Shown piece after piece: positions 1-12,539 of a stretch of DNA of 64,000 bases; the first letter of the stretch is position 1, and each line of letters opens with the position of its first letter. A program made the position numbers and the translations under genes. The notes under the pieces are model-generated. The model did no database searches. It saw only the letters and a program-made list of their open reading frames with translations, and was not told the origin of the DNA. The stretch lies in NCBI RefSeq assembly GCF_002234675.1, contig NC_019869.2:10774015-10838014 (forward strand), given 5' to 3'. The DNA comes from Oryzias latipes. Taxonomy: Eukaryota; Chordata; Actinopteri; Beloniformes; Adrianichthyidae.

Positions 1-251
1 AAAGCTAAATTAAGTCTTGCTGGTTAGAATTGGCACATAGATGAAGAATTAGCCGGGTTCACTTTAGCTGTTCAAATCATTCAACAGATGTAACCCGAGG
101 AACATGTTTGCACTTCATTAAAGGCAATATAAATGTCCTTGCTATTGCTGTAGAGCTGAAAGGAAGGACACGTCACCCGTTTAGAGCCGCAAGCTCGATA
201 CGGGTAGAGGTTCATATCTGGTGGGGGGTTTTGTGCCATTTCTCCCTGTTT

Positions 252-865
252 GGTGTTAAATTGGGATCAGCTAAATGTAAATGAAGAATCTGATCATAAA
301 TGGAAAAAACAATTGAAAACAGTGTAAAACTCAAAAGTACACATTGTAAACTTGAAGGAAATATTGAAAATTTCAAAAATAAAACTCAATTTGAAAAAAT
401 ATATTTAAGACTTGAAAGAAATATTGAAAATATAAAAGAAAGTCACTCGCTGTCAATCATGTCCCAGTAGCCTATGGGCTCAAAGCTCCACCCCCACATA
501 AAATCAAGATCAACTCGAGAAAATGGAAAGTCTACATTGAAATTGTACATTTAGGACCAAAGAGTCAGAGAAATGGCAGCTTTTACAAATAAACTTTTTC
601 ATTTGGTAACAGTTATACTTTTTTGAGTTTTTTTCAATTCAAGTTTAAAATTTCAATTTATTTTCCAAATGTTGATATTTCTTTTAAGTTAAAAATTCAT
701 ATATTTCAAATTAAACTGTATAATTGTTCAATGCCGTTTACAATGTGTACTTTTCAGTTTAAGGTGGGGGTTGCTTTATCCCAACAGCTCAGATGAAGTT
801 TTCTAACTGTTCAGATTTTATTTTTCTAATTTACATCGACTTCAAGCTGATCCTGATTTAACCCC
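252..865. mobile_element. Fold-back (long inverted repeat) MITE-like element
   Basis: The segment near 252-352 reappears in inverted orientation near 739-865. The outer arms (252-272 and 845-865) match as a reverse complement with few mismatches. Inner arms around 328-352 and 739-763 (containing gtacacattgtaaac) also match. The arms are interrupted by small indels and the centre (about 440-590) is unique. There is no coding capacity. This is best read as a non-autonomous DNA transposon or fold-back element; the family is not recognised. Confidence 0.55.
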
Positions 866-1044
866 ACATGCCTACTTTTTTTGAGGAGCACAGACATGCT
901 CACATACTTGTGGTGGTGTTTTTTTGGGAATCATTTTGTGCATGGTCATTATGTTTGTTTGCATAATGCCTAGTTTGCTATAACACCTCCACATATCCCC
1001 TCTAGAGAAAGCAGCATCATTTTGTTACGATGTTGTGAAGCACA

Positions 1045-1285
1045 GTGGACTTTCTCCTATTCCAAAGATGGGCAGTGATCAAACACACAAACTGCTACAA
1101 ACCCAGTCCTGGCTGGACAAGCTTTGAAACTTTGCCTTACGACGTGGGTCAGAAACTTCACTGTGTCTCGGGTCCTCTGAACGACGGCCGTCATTGGTAT
1201 GAAAGAGTCTCAACTGTGAATGTACTTCCTTTGCTATGTTCAAGTGATGTATTATAACTGGCTTTAAAATAGCCTTACTAATAAA
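1045..1285 (+). other. Unassigned 70-codon open frame followed by a poly(A) signal
   Basis: An open frame runs from 1045 to a TAA at 1255-1257, with AATAAA at 1280-1285. The frame is less AT-rich than its surroundings, and a pyrimidine-rich stretch ending in AAG precedes position 1069. It could be the terminal exon of an unseen upstream gene, but I recognise no family and the AAG acceptor is rare. It may equally be chance or repeat-derived. Confidence 0.2.
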
Positions 1286-1320
1286 TTTTTCTTCACTGAA
1301 ACAATTTCCATTTTGATTTC

Positions 1321-2160
1321 AACCATCCATCCATTCATTGATCTATCTTCAGAAGCTGCTGAATACCTTACAGGGTCACAAGGGTGCTGGAGCCCACCCA
1401 GCTGTTCAACAAAGGTGGAATACACCCTAGACCAGTCATTTTAACAATAGTATTAATTTTAAATCAAATAATGAGCTTTTTTTTTTTTTTTTTTCTAAAG
1501 ACAAGTGAGGGTAAAGATCATTAAGTCTGAAGAAACTTCAACCTGAAAAAAGATTCTGGAGGAAGTGCAACCCTAAAATAAACCAGTTTCATATTTTCAA
1601 ATCAAAAGTTATCATTTACACTGTTCCAATCAAAAGTACCAACATTTTAAGGTGGAACAAGATTAACAAAACATGCTAAAGTGTTGGCACCATGACCTAT
1701 TTACATGGTGCATATACGCTTAGTTTTCCCTTTTGAGAAAGAACTTATTTCAGACAACCTGACCTTGAATATGCCACAAAATAAAGGGGTTTTTCACCTC
1801 ATTTTTTAGACCTTAACCCCCTAGACACCTGATTTATTTCCAGCACTCTGCATTCATTCATTAAGCTTCTAAGCCAGCGAGGGCTGGGGACACTTTGGAC
1901 AGGTTGTATGTCTGTTGCAGGGCCACAAGTCACGCACCCGTGCACACTCACACATATGGACAATTTAGGCTAACCAATTAACCTTTGAAGCTTGTTTTTT
2001 TGGACGGTCGGAGGTAGCCAGAGTCCCTGGAAAACCCACGCATGCACAGGGAGAACATGCAAGTCCCACACAGAAAGGTCCCCTATTGATGTTGTGTTTT
2101 AGGTCCCCTTCTTGGTATGAAGCAAGAGTGCTAACCACTGCCACCGTGCAGCCTGTTCTT
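1321..2160 (-). repeat. Dispersed teleost repeat, two fragments
   Basis: Two fragments, 1321-1440 and about 1836-2160, resemble a repeat very common in fish genomes. They carry catccatccatt followed by gctggagcccacccagctg. The second has the hallmark series acaatttaggctaaccaatta, tttttggac, gagaacatgcaagtcccacac and gtgctaaccactgccaccgtg. The intervening 1450-1835 is AT-rich and may be a later insertion. Neither fragment has coding potential. A third related fragment lies at 63866-63960. Confidence 0.7.
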
Positions 2161-2464
2161 GCATTCATGTTGATGCTAAATGAAAACCAATTTGGAGCCA
2201 AAGTGGTTTGATCTATATATGCATCAGTAGGCATGAGGGACATCAAATTAACATTCAACGTTTATGGAAGTTGTACTCAAATTGTTTGTCCTGTGTTGGT
2301 GTTTATGCTGTAATTTTTTTTTTTTAATTTGTATTTTATGCTGAGTGTACATATACATATGTCTCCGTACATATATCTTCATAATAGAGCAGCAGTTGGT
2401 GCTGAACTGTGGAAAAAGTAAAAAGGCATGTATATCGCCTTACTACTTTCAAAAGTACAGTTCC

Positions 2465-2660
2465 ATTTACACACAGATACATTAACACACTGATGGCGGC
2501 TCCGCTGCCGAATACTGGCACCAACCAATAACCACCAGGAGCAATGTGGTGTTCAGTGCCTTGCCCAAAGACACTTCGACACACGGGTGGGAAGGGCGGG
2601 AACTGAACATTCCATTCAAGGGTTGACCGCTCTACCTCTGCTCCACTGCCGCCCTGTTTG
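2465..2660 (-). repeat. Dispersed teleost repeat (gccttgcccaaagacacttcg type)
   Basis: This contains the recognisable series gtgttcagtgccttgcccaa, gacacttcgacac and ctctacctctgctccactgc before gccgccc. That is the 3' part of a widespread fish repeat. A relative with the same ending (ctgctctactgcctgagct, then gccgcccc) sits at 58168-58352. It is non-coding. Confidence 0.6.
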
Positions 2661-4615
2661 ACTTGTTTATTCTTGACAGGTTAAACTATTTTTTTAAAGC
2701 ATATGAACAAAAAGTGTCCTTTGTTGTTAATTCATACATTTAATAAAAAATTACGTAGAAATGGAGCTTCAGCTATCTAGCTATAAACAGCTACAGTTTA
2801 TGCTGTCATTGAGTAAATAACTGCAGATTTTAAAGCTTGCTTGTCAAATAACCTGATTTTTCCACAGACAGATTTTCAATCAGCCGGTCTCTTATGTAAA
2901 CTGTTATATGAGTTTATCTGTTGTTTACATGCAAAAGTCCTTTCATATTCCAATGTAGCAAGACACATTTTTTTATTGGAAGAATATTGCTGTGACAGGT
3001 GAGAAGCTTTTCAGGTTCCACCGTGTATTCTTGCCATCTGTTTGATGATGGAAGTTTTTTTAGCTGATTGACGTCACAAAGTGTGTGTGTGTCTGTGTTC
3101 CTGCCTCTTTGTTTGTCTCTTTAATGCTGTAAAAGTACCAGTAGTAGCCCCAAAAAGGCCACAAACAAGACGTTAATCCTACATTTTAAGGTTCGAATTG
3201 TCTTTTGTTTGTGCACAATTTTTTTTCTAGTTTTTAGGAAAAAGTGAATTCTAGAGCAAATTGTGGATTTACCTCTAAAAAAATATCCAAGTCCACTTCT
3301 ATTGCTAAAAATAAAAAAATGCTAAAAAGTATTTTTTAAATCTTGCATGTCTTAGAGAAAACCCCATCTTTTTTTTTAACAAAACGGGAAGTCATCTTTA
3401 AAATTTCTGCAGGTGGTAAACTCTGGAGAACCTTAGAATATATATTTTTTTACTGGGCTTTTAAAGGTAATTTGAACTTTTGTCTGTTTTTTTTTTTTTT
3501 TTTTTCATTTTGGGTAGCAGCATTCAAATGTATTCAAAAGCAACCCCCAAAAAATCTTTTTTTTAATTGAAGGAAAAAAGCAAAATTTAACAAATAATAA
3601 AAGGTTCAGCCAAATTTGACCCTAAGGGTTTTTCAAGCTTGGGCAATCAGACATCTGCACATTCATGTTTGATTGTATTTTTCGTCTTCTGGTAATTAGT
3701 TACCGGTAGTTTGTTTCATAAATTGTCAATGTCTTCGCCATTTCTTCCTATTACCATCTCAGGCATTGGATGATGGTGGATGGATGATACTGGTGTCTTT
3801 TCTCCCACTTTTATTGTTCTAAACTGCCATTTAAGATTGTACAGTGACTTGGTATTGAAGATACTCAAAGTTAAAATCATAAGTGTATTCAATTGTCATA
3901 TTAACTATGATTATGTCATGTTCATGAAGTACTTGAAATAACAGGGCAAGAAAAAGATCCACTGATATTCTAAATATTTCTCTGTGTGCAGAAGTCAGCA
4001 TGTGGCTTAAGGTGGACCTTTCATATAAGACTTCAACTAGAAAAAAAAAACTACATAAAGCATAGATTTAACTTCACTAGTTAGCCCAAATTACTAACCG
4101 AAATTTCTTTGCAATGAGGATATAAATGTTCTTTCTTTTCTGTGTCAAATGTTGCAAAACAGGTTTAAATGAACACAAGAACGAGTTTCGTCAGGTTTAG
4201 CTGTTATGTTTAGTGACCACAGGGGGGCGCTGTTCATTGTAATGTTTATAAATATATCTACGGTTGTTGCATATAAAAATGTAGTATGGTGGGGTTTAAT
4301 CAATGAGCTATATACCTGTATAACCCAATGACCTGAGGAGGCGTAGTTATTCTTAAAAAATGAAAATAAAAAACCAAATCTGCCTCTGAAGAAGAAGCAG
4401 GTACTGCGCAGACTCGTGGATCCACACAGCGCCCCCTACGGTGGCAGAAACCGATAGTCGCGGATTTTGGTTTGTCATAACTTTATTTACACTCGTAAAT
4501 TACAAGGTAGTCTGTTCGAGGCAACCACTTAACGTTAAGCGGAATTTATCTGTAATAACATAAAACAAAAGCATTCAATTTATCGCTGTGAAGAAGATTG
4601 TAACTCTACTAAACA
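2661..4615. other. 5' flank and promoter region of tra2a, no other gene seen
   Basis: This stretch is AT-rich, with poly-T runs near 3489-3505, and holds no convincing exon. A short inverted pair (aggggggcgct near 4221-4231 and agcgccccct near 4428-4437) brackets about 215 bp and may mark a small MITE. The tra2a transcription start probably lies in the last 150-200 bp before 4616. I see no strong TATA box, so the exact start is not assigned. Confidence 0.4.
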
Positions 4616-7600
4616 ATGAGTGGCAGCGAGGACGGAAACTACAACAGAGGGGTATGTTGTTTGGGCTATTTATGCATTAGCACAGTTTTTCTTTCTTTTT
4701 GTGTTGCCTCTAATAAATGCTACTGCTATTCAATTGTTGGAATGTTCAAATATAACTACGTTGATTTACATAATCGACGGATAATAGATTTGCTTCTACT
4801 AAGTAAGACGTCGATACAGCGCATTGTCTTTGACGCTCCTCAGAATATAGCCTTTAAGCTAGCTCTTCCTTGCTAAGGAAAAAAAGCAACAGAATGTTCG
4901 AGTCGACGGTTTGTTTTTTTTCCCTTCACACGTTTTTAGCGTTTTAAGATTTTTCGGAACGTCTGTAATGTTCGCATAAGAGCCTCGGGCCCGCATGGTT
5001 GTCGCTGAAGCCACTGCCAGTCCTTAGCATGCTTTAGCATTTATCAGATGTTGTCCCAGGCCACTCTGTCTGTTTGCTCTCGATGATTTAGCCTAATTAG
5101 CTGTTGCTACAACACTTAAACTAGCTGATTGAAAGATGCATTGGGCGAGAAATGCCCAATCATATGCTGATACTTAAGTTTCTGCCAGTGCATTTAAGAC
5201 ATTTATTTTCACACTAAATATAGATTAATATATGGTGAAATGTAATGATTATATTAAATTTTGGCCATACATGATGATGTATTTGTCTATGTCCAAGGTG
5301 AAAATCATTTGTTTCCACTGAAGAAGTTTGATCTTTACATGATTTCTTTATGGCATCTATATATTTAAATTGACTAAAATGAAGGTTTATGATGATGTAA
5401 ATCTATCAAAGAGCCTGTCCTGGTTTCACAGGTTGTCACCATGAGCCAAAATGATCAACTTTTAACCGTCATATGTGGCCTTTTTACACTAGTGATCTTA
5501 ATTGAAATACTGCAATAGTAAACTCTATATATTTAACAAAATATATCATTTTAATTTATGTTTTCTTAAAACATATTAAGGATGCTAAAAAAATGTTTTA
5601 CACATACCAATTTCTTGTATATATCAATTTAGCACAAATAGTCCAGAAGAAGAATAATCATAATTGTGCCTATGAAAAACAAACTGTAGCTTAAACCTTT
5701 CTTTTGTGAAGTTGACCCTCGGAACTTTCTTTTAAAGACCCTTTGCAAAAAAAGAGAAAATTTGTTTTTGTAATGTTTTTTTAAAATGTTCTTGTATCAT
5801 TTTTTTCTCATTATGGATTACATATATAAAGAAAATTAAGCTTAAAATTTTGTTTGGTTTGGGCTGTAAGATAGCAGAAGAGCATGTAAACAAAGGGATG
5901 ACAGGAGGTGTTGGCAGGCTTACACTGCGCCAAGAGTCCGGCTCACAATTAAGAGGTAAATTACTTAGGAACTACTGGTGCTGTGCAGAGACTATAATCT
6001 TGGCTAAAAACGACATAATCATAATTAAAAGAGCACTGGGAACACCTTTTCAATACATCAAAAGATGATGTGAGTGGGATTTTAAAGAGTTTAGCTGCTG
6101 GGGGAAACTGACTAACATCCAGGTTTGTGCAACTAAACTAAGAAGCGTACATCATTTTATTCCTAGAATATGTTTTAAAGCCACTGTGGCAGGCAGAGGG
6201 CCATTTTTTTTTCCTTTAAATACTTCTTATGACTGTATTGATGTAACATTTTCCTCTTCTTGTTAGATAGTTCCTGTTAATGTCCAAAAAAGGCATCATG
6301 TTAATGCAACAAAATAAAACAGATTCCATCAATTATTGATTAAAACAATGACCAGGTGGCAACCCCAACCACAGCAGTTATTTTGTGGAACAAAATTGTC
6401 TTTATGCTGCTAACTAAAGTAAACTGGGTCATTTTAAACAGTACAGTTAGTAGCTATACTAGGATGCCAGATTATTTGTTTTAGGTCCTTTAATGCTGGT
6501 GGTCCGCAGACCCTAACATTCATAAACTCCAGGTGGAAAAAGGCAGATCATGTGAGAATATAGGTGTTTGGCTGCTTTTAGGGAAAAGCATATTTGTGGA
6601 AGCAGAAGCTGAACACAAGGGAGATTATTGTACACAAACAAATCCAAAAGCAGCAAAACTTCATCCACTTTTCAAAATTCTGAACAAATGCTTTGTAACT
6701 GTGATGTTTTCTGTCTTGAAACTTTGCAAAGTTTCCCTTTGAAAATAAAGTAAATATATTGTCTGAAAAGTGTACAACTTGTGCTGTTGGATTTATTTAA
6801 AAAAAAAAAGTGCATTTGTTGGCTTGTGTTATCAACAGAAGGGAAATTTTTAAGAGATGGTTCATTAGAAATATTTACAGAACATGACAGATGAGGGGAA
6901 CTTTGTGAACTTCACATGTCTGTGTACTTACTGTGTCTTTTATCCTTTGATCAAAAGTGCTTCACAAAAGTCTACAAAGATATATAAGTAAAGAAAGCAT
7001 TTTCTGTTTTAACATGTTAATGTGGTAACGGGTCATTTTACTTCCATTTACAGGGCCATGGGAGTCCAGCCCGGACCAAGTCGCAGAGCAAGTCTGGCTC
7101 CCAAAGCCCATCTCAGGCGTGTATTCGCTCTGAATCTAGATCCCACTCCCATTCAAAAGTCAGGTAAGTTGCTATTTTACCTAGGTGTGCCTTTTTGTTC
7201 ATGTTTTGTTATGTCTGTATGAGTTAATGCAGCAGCTCTTGTTTTTTCAGGTCTCGCTCTCGGAGGCAATCGAACCCGCACCGCTCGAATTCTCGATCCT
7301 GCTCTCCTCAGAGGAGGTCCCGCACTCCGTCCTACAGCCCTGACCATCGCCGTAGGAGGAGCCAAAACGCATCCCCAATGTCCAGCCGCCGCCGCCATAC
7401 TGGTACCAGAGTAAGTGTAAAGTCTTTTTTCAAGGTATCTCATTTTGCTTTCATAAAAAAGGTATTTTTTACAATTATTGGTGTGAAGCTCATTGAGACG
7501 ACTACAAGTTCTTTTTCTACAAAAACATTTTTTGTCTGCTACTGAATTATCACAATTTGAATAAAAGACTCAGAAATGCAGTTTTCATCTTAATTTTCTC

Positions 7601-10600
7601 TCTATATTTTCTCCATCATGAAAAAAAGACTGAAAGAACATGTGAAAACCAACAAAAACACAGTTTTCATTGGAGTGGATCTTCAAGTTGTTTTATCTCC
7701 AGAAGCACTAAATAGAGCATCACAGTCTCTGATGGAAAACAATTATGCAATAGACAACTGTATAGTTTCTAAATCATTGGACACTTGTATGTAGATAACA
7801 GTGTAGATGTAACCTAAATAAATTCCTGAATTCCCTATTGTGTCAAAAAAGAACGGCTATGAAGATGCTACTGGAGAAGAACAGAGAAGGTCAGGAGGAG
7901 CTACATTCTGATGTTGTAGATCTATTTGACAGAATACAAAAAGAAAAGCAGAAGAAGTGTGAAGTGGCAGAAAAATTGTTAGTCATGCCAGACGCGTTTA
8001 AAAGCTGGAAGACAATGGAGAGATGTGCTGGAGGTGTGACGGAGGAGGTGGAGGTGAGGCTGCACCAAGGATCAGCTTTGAGGAACAGACTGACAGAAAC
8101 ATCTAGAGAGGTGGAGGTTTGCTCTGAAAAGGAAATGAATAAAGGTCAGCTGTAGCAAAGCAAAGTATTAGTGTAAATGATAGGAACTCAAGAGGAATGG
8201 GAGGGGGTACAGGGGTCAGAGGTGAAGAGGGGTGTGCAAGCAGGTTGGAATGAGTGGAGGAAGGTTTCAGGTGTGATGTGTGACAAGTGTGTCAGCAAAC
8301 ATGAAAAGAAAGGCGTAGAACATTGTGGTGAAAGCAGCCATGTTGTTGGTTTGGAGACCGAGAAAGAGACAGGAGGCTGGAGGTAGCAGAGATGAAGATG
8401 TTAAGATTCTCTTTGGGAGGGACGAAGACGACGAAGACCGGGAATGAATCCATTAGAGGAACAACTCATGCAGGAAAACAGATGGAGATGTTGAAAGGAG
8501 GGACGGGGTGGATTTTGGAGATGCCAGAGAGAGGAAGACCAAAGGGGAGGTTCATAGACGTAGAGGAAGAGGATGGTGTTGGTGTGAGCAAGGACGAGGA
8601 TTTACCGTAAAGGAAACCGGTTTAAAGTTGCAAAGCAACAGTCTTTTTCTGAAAATATCAATATAGCTTATTATATTAGATAAATATAATAATTTCATCC
8701 TGTACATTTTTAAAATAATAGAAAATAAAAACAATTCCTCATTATTTGTAAATCATTCTGTTTTCAAAAAGCTGTTTTTGGTGGCTAAGCATGTCCAAAG
8801 GAAACTAAACATCTATGAAGTTATAAAACAAAATGACTCTTTTTACAGATATAAGTGATTCGTACTTTACATGTAGGATTTACTCTAAGTGAAAATGTCT
8901 TTATTTGTGGGCATGAAGAGAATAACGTATCCTGAAAAGTAAAGGTCTCTCATTGTTGCTGTATAAATGAACCACAAGAGTGCAGTGTAGTGCCACACTG
9001 CAAGGAGAACCATCAATACACAAATAATTGGCTGTTTTCAGAACACAGTAATGCAGGAATTTGATGTCTTACTATGAGTTTCACTGATTTGAAGTCTGGA
9101 CTTTACGTTGCGTCCTCCCAAAACACATGTTCTTATCATTCTTTCTCCATTGTGATGTGGATTTGTGTTTGTCAATTGTCAACTATCAAATGAATGTCAA
9201 CAAACCCAAATTACCAGTTTGGGTTGTCCAGTTGGACTAACATTCGCCATGTTTGGTCTGAGGTGCAGTTCAGTGACTTTCCTGGGTCAGTCTCTCTTCC
9301 CATTGCTACTATTGTTCTGAAGTGGGGAGTTGTTTGCCGTGGCAGCATACGGCATCTTCTGATCCCAGGAGTCTGTGTGTGAATGCAGAGGGAGGAGAGT
9401 CGAAGCTGCGTTGTAAATGTTCCAGAGGTGAAACCTGAAGCCATCTCCTTTGTTCAGAGTAGGCTTTGCTCACTTCAGAAAGGTTGTTCAGCGCTTCAGT
9501 GTTCGTTTTTAGTTCGCTTCTGTCTGAAGGTTTGAGGTGTTTGTGTTCCGCTGTTTTTATTGTGATTAATCTGATTTTTCATCTTTCTGTTGTCTAGTAC
9601 TAAAATAAACTAATATTGTCTCACAAAATCTGATATTAAATAGGCAGTATTTAATATCTTTCATCTGTGAAAAACGCTAATGACTGAAGCTTTACAATCA
9701 CATGATCTTTTTGATATTTCAAAATATAAAGATAAACCTAAGGAATTTTCTTTGTACTTGTTCATTTTTTGTTACCGGAACTGATAGCTTGGTGACAATT
9801 GTGTCCTCAAAAGTTTACTGTTTCCATAGCTAGTAGACGTGAACATTTTACGAAGACCATTTAGGAATCCACTGTGTTCTCATGATGAAAACTTGGGTGA
9901 TTCCAAAAAATGTGTTTACATGCATCTTTTTTTTATGAAAAATTGTGCAAAAGCAAAGCATTATGGTCGACTGTCCCCAATCTAGTGGGCATTGATAATT
10001 TTTTGCAAAGGCTTCTGGGAAATTCCCGGACATTGGATTTTAAAAGTTGTAGATTTGGACACCCTGAAAAATGGCGAACGCCACCCTTTAAGATGCACTA
10101 AGTAGTGAGTTGTGAGGGAATTAGGATCTAACCAAAAGCACCTTTTTAAATAATAATTTAATTTAATGTGAAAAAAACCTGCATTAAAAAACCCTTATTT
10201 AAGTGGAAAACAAAAAAACAAAGTTTTAACAAAAAACCCTAAATGAATAAAGGAAGTAATTTTTGCGTACTAATTCTGTGAATAATTATTTATCATTTGC
10301 TGGATATGAATTTGTTGTGCAAGTATCTCTAACTTCTTCCTATGGTTGACTTTTACAGGAGAACCCTGATCCCAGCACTTGTCTAGGGGTCTTTGGCTTG
10401 AACTTGTCCACTACTGAGCGTGACCTGAGGGAGGTGTTTTCACGCTATGGACGTCTGACTGGGATCAATATGGTGCATGACCAGCGCACTGGTCGCTCCC
10501 GCGGCTTTGCTTTTATTTACTTTGAGAGGCTCTGTGATGCGAGGGAGGTATGGAAAATAAGTCTTCTAGAAGAACATTTTCTATGTTTTCATGTCTAAAG

Positions 10601-12539
10601 TGCTGTCTGTAAATGTGTGTTTTTGTTATGTTTTGTTTTTTTACATCATTTTTTAAAATTGAAAGCACAGTGCTGTGATTACATAGATTCACCACTAGAG
10701 GTCAGACTTGCCTCAGATTCCTAAAACATGCCTATTGTCTCAAATCAAGTCATTGTATTGAGTCATGGATGGTTTTTTTTTTATGACTTTATCTCAAGCG
10801 TCTGGTAACGAGCTCCTCTTCTTTACTCGTTCACTTCCTTCAGGCAATAGAGCACACCAACGGCATGAACATGGATGGAAGGCAGATCCGAGTGGATTAT
10901 TCAATTACCAAACGCCCCCACACCCCCACACCGGGAATCTACATGGGAAGGCCAACTTAGTAAGATCAACAACACAACCAAATACTACCTTTACATTTCC
11001 TCATTGACATATTTGATTTCAGCTAAATATGAAATTTGAGCCTGAAGGGTCTATGACAAGGGTCTGCACGCTTTAATGCTAAAAGAGCCATTTGGTCCAG
11101 TTTTATTACTGACTGAGAGCCACCACACTGTTTAGAAAAATTGATTTTTTTGTGTGGCCATTAAGCCATTGTTATATAAAATGAAGCTTATAATATTTCC
11201 AGTAATTGAATTATAACAGTGTTATGTTTCAATTATATTACCGGTACTTTTGACAGCAGTACAGACGAGTTCCTTTCAAAAGTAAAATGTGTCAAGTTAG
11301 ATCCTGCTGCAATACATTTACTTGCAATTCTATTTTAAGAACTTTGCTTCTGAGCAGCAACTAGACATTAGATAAAAAATAAGAGTTTAAGCTTGTTCTA
11401 ATAATAAGAATAAACCATTCTGACAGTAGATCAGGGTTTTTGACCACTAGTGTTCTAACATTTGGGCTGGACCAGGAGCCGACACATGGAATGATTTAGT
11501 AATCCACCTCATAAGAGAAATCTGGACAAAAAAATGCTTTCATTTTCATTCAAAATTAATAAATATATGTAAAACAGAGCATTTTGAAGTTTGCATTTCA
11601 AAACTGTGACTTTAGTTGTCAGTTTAGTGCCAGTTGCACTAAATGGAAATGCTGCGTTCATGTTGTGTTGAAATGATTGGAAAAATGGCCGTCCGACTGG
11701 GAAAACACATGAACGTTTAAAAAAAACAAGAAATCTTCCAACGCCACATGAATGTATAAGAACGTTCTGCACCTAAACAAAGGTCCATTTATTTTTTGGT
11801 GCACCATCTATGGGGAGACACAGCAGAATTACAGGAAAAATGAAACAATAAGGATTATCAATATCATTTATTTCCGTTTGGCGGATCAGATTACATAGTT
11901 GATTTAGTGTAATGTCAGCAGTGGTTTAAAAAGATCACCTCAGTTTAAAGATGTAAAAATATATAACACAAGGTAACTACCAAACCTATTATTTATTCAA
12001 AATGTTAACATTCTTCTTCAAAGCCAGAGATCCTCAATGGAAGGACAAAAGACCTGCACGGGACTTCAAAGCCTCAGGTTGTAGAGTCCTGATCTATGAC
12101 TTGTCGCTGGGTGTTGAGAGTTCTTTGTCATTTTGCAGCAATGGAGGCGGCGGCGGCGGGGGCGGCGGTACCAGAAAGCGAAGGGACTCCTACTATGATC
12201 GCAGTTATGACAGATACGACAGATATGAAAGATGTGATGAGTATGACTACAGGTATAGGTGAGTACAGACTGAACTTCAAAGTTTGACTGTTGTACCAGA
12301 GAGAGTTTGTCACATTCTTGGCTCTATTTCAGTCGCAGGCGCTCGCCGTCGCCCTACTACAGTCGATACAGGTCCCGTTCTCGTTCCTACAGCCCGAGTA
12401 AGTGAGACAAGAACAATGCAATAAATTAAAAAACGGTTTTCTCTGACATGATTAACTTTGTGTTCCTTCTGGTAAATTTCCCGCTGTTTGTGTTTTCCTA
12501 CTAAATGCAAATGTTTTCTTTTTTGCAGGGAGATTCTAA
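4616..12539 (+). CDS. tra2a: Transformer-2 alpha, RS/RRM splicing regulator
   Basis: The gene encodes a nuclear sequence-specific splicing activator that binds GAA-rich exonic enhancers. CDS exons are 4616-4651, 7054-7163, 7251-7410, 10359-10547, 10844-10959, 12139-12258, 12333-12397 and 12529-12539. All junctions are GT-AG with matching phases, giving about 268 aa (human TRA2A has 282). Residues 1-102 are an Arg/Ser-rich RS1 domain. The RRM starts near 107, with RNP2 LGVFGL (111-116) and RNP1 RGFAFIYF (150-157). It is followed by the family linker [15 protein letters not shown], a glycine run encoded by GGC repeats, a Tyr/Asp/Arg stretch and a short RS2 tail ending SPRRF (human ends SPRRY). 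The start codon gives the short acidic N-terminus expected of the family. Introns 1 and 3 carry transposon fragments. The glycine tract and [14 protein letters not shown] favour tra2a over tra2b. The gene identity is secure. Confidence 0.95.
5848..6086 (-). mobile_element. MITE-A copy 1 (partial, minus orientation), tra2a intron 1
   Basis: This is the reverse complement of the left half of the family described at 40768-41339. It includes gtgtaaacaaagggatga-like DNA, the cataatcataattaaaaga block and a degenerate terminal repeat (gagtgggattttaaag) at its right end. A 72-codon open frame inside is repeat-derived, not an exon. Confidence 0.75.
7558..7685 (+). mobile_element. MITE-A copy 2 (right-end fragment), tra2a intron 3
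   Basis: It carries the family's right end: gactcagaaatgcagtttt, then cat(c)atgaaaaa, and a closing terminal repeat cattggagtggatcttcaag. The left two thirds are missing. Confidence 0.75.
7838..8620 (+). mobile_element. Degraded non-LTR retrotransposon (LINE) reverse transcriptase, 3' part
   Basis: Three successive open frames on the plus strand read as a decayed C-terminal half of a LINE reverse transcriptase. The first has GQEELH...VDLFDR and VRLHQGSAL (the conserved GLHQGSAL region). The second has [18 protein letters not shown]. The third has [27 protein letters not shown] and [14 protein letters not shown]. The catalytic (F/Y)ADD segment is lost, and stops and frameshifts separate the blocks. 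It lies sense-oriented within intron 3 of tra2a. The clade is not assigned from sequence alone. It is a dead copy, 5' truncated as is usual for LINEs. Confidence 0.75.
11058..11940. mobile_element. MITE-F copy 1, tra2a intron 5
   Basis: This is the longest of three elements that share their two ends. The left end is agggtctgcacgctttaa, followed by aagagccatttgg. The right end is tttagtgtaatgtcagcagt with gg and ttaaa following. Copies 2 and 3 are at 34653-34925 and 39147-39765. The internal sequence is non-coding and varies in length, as expected for a non-autonomous family with deletion derivatives. Confidence 0.65.

Noticed and set aside
5850-6068. Possible tra2a poison exon
   Set aside because: The segment is the reverse complement of MITE-A and matches nine other copies in the window.
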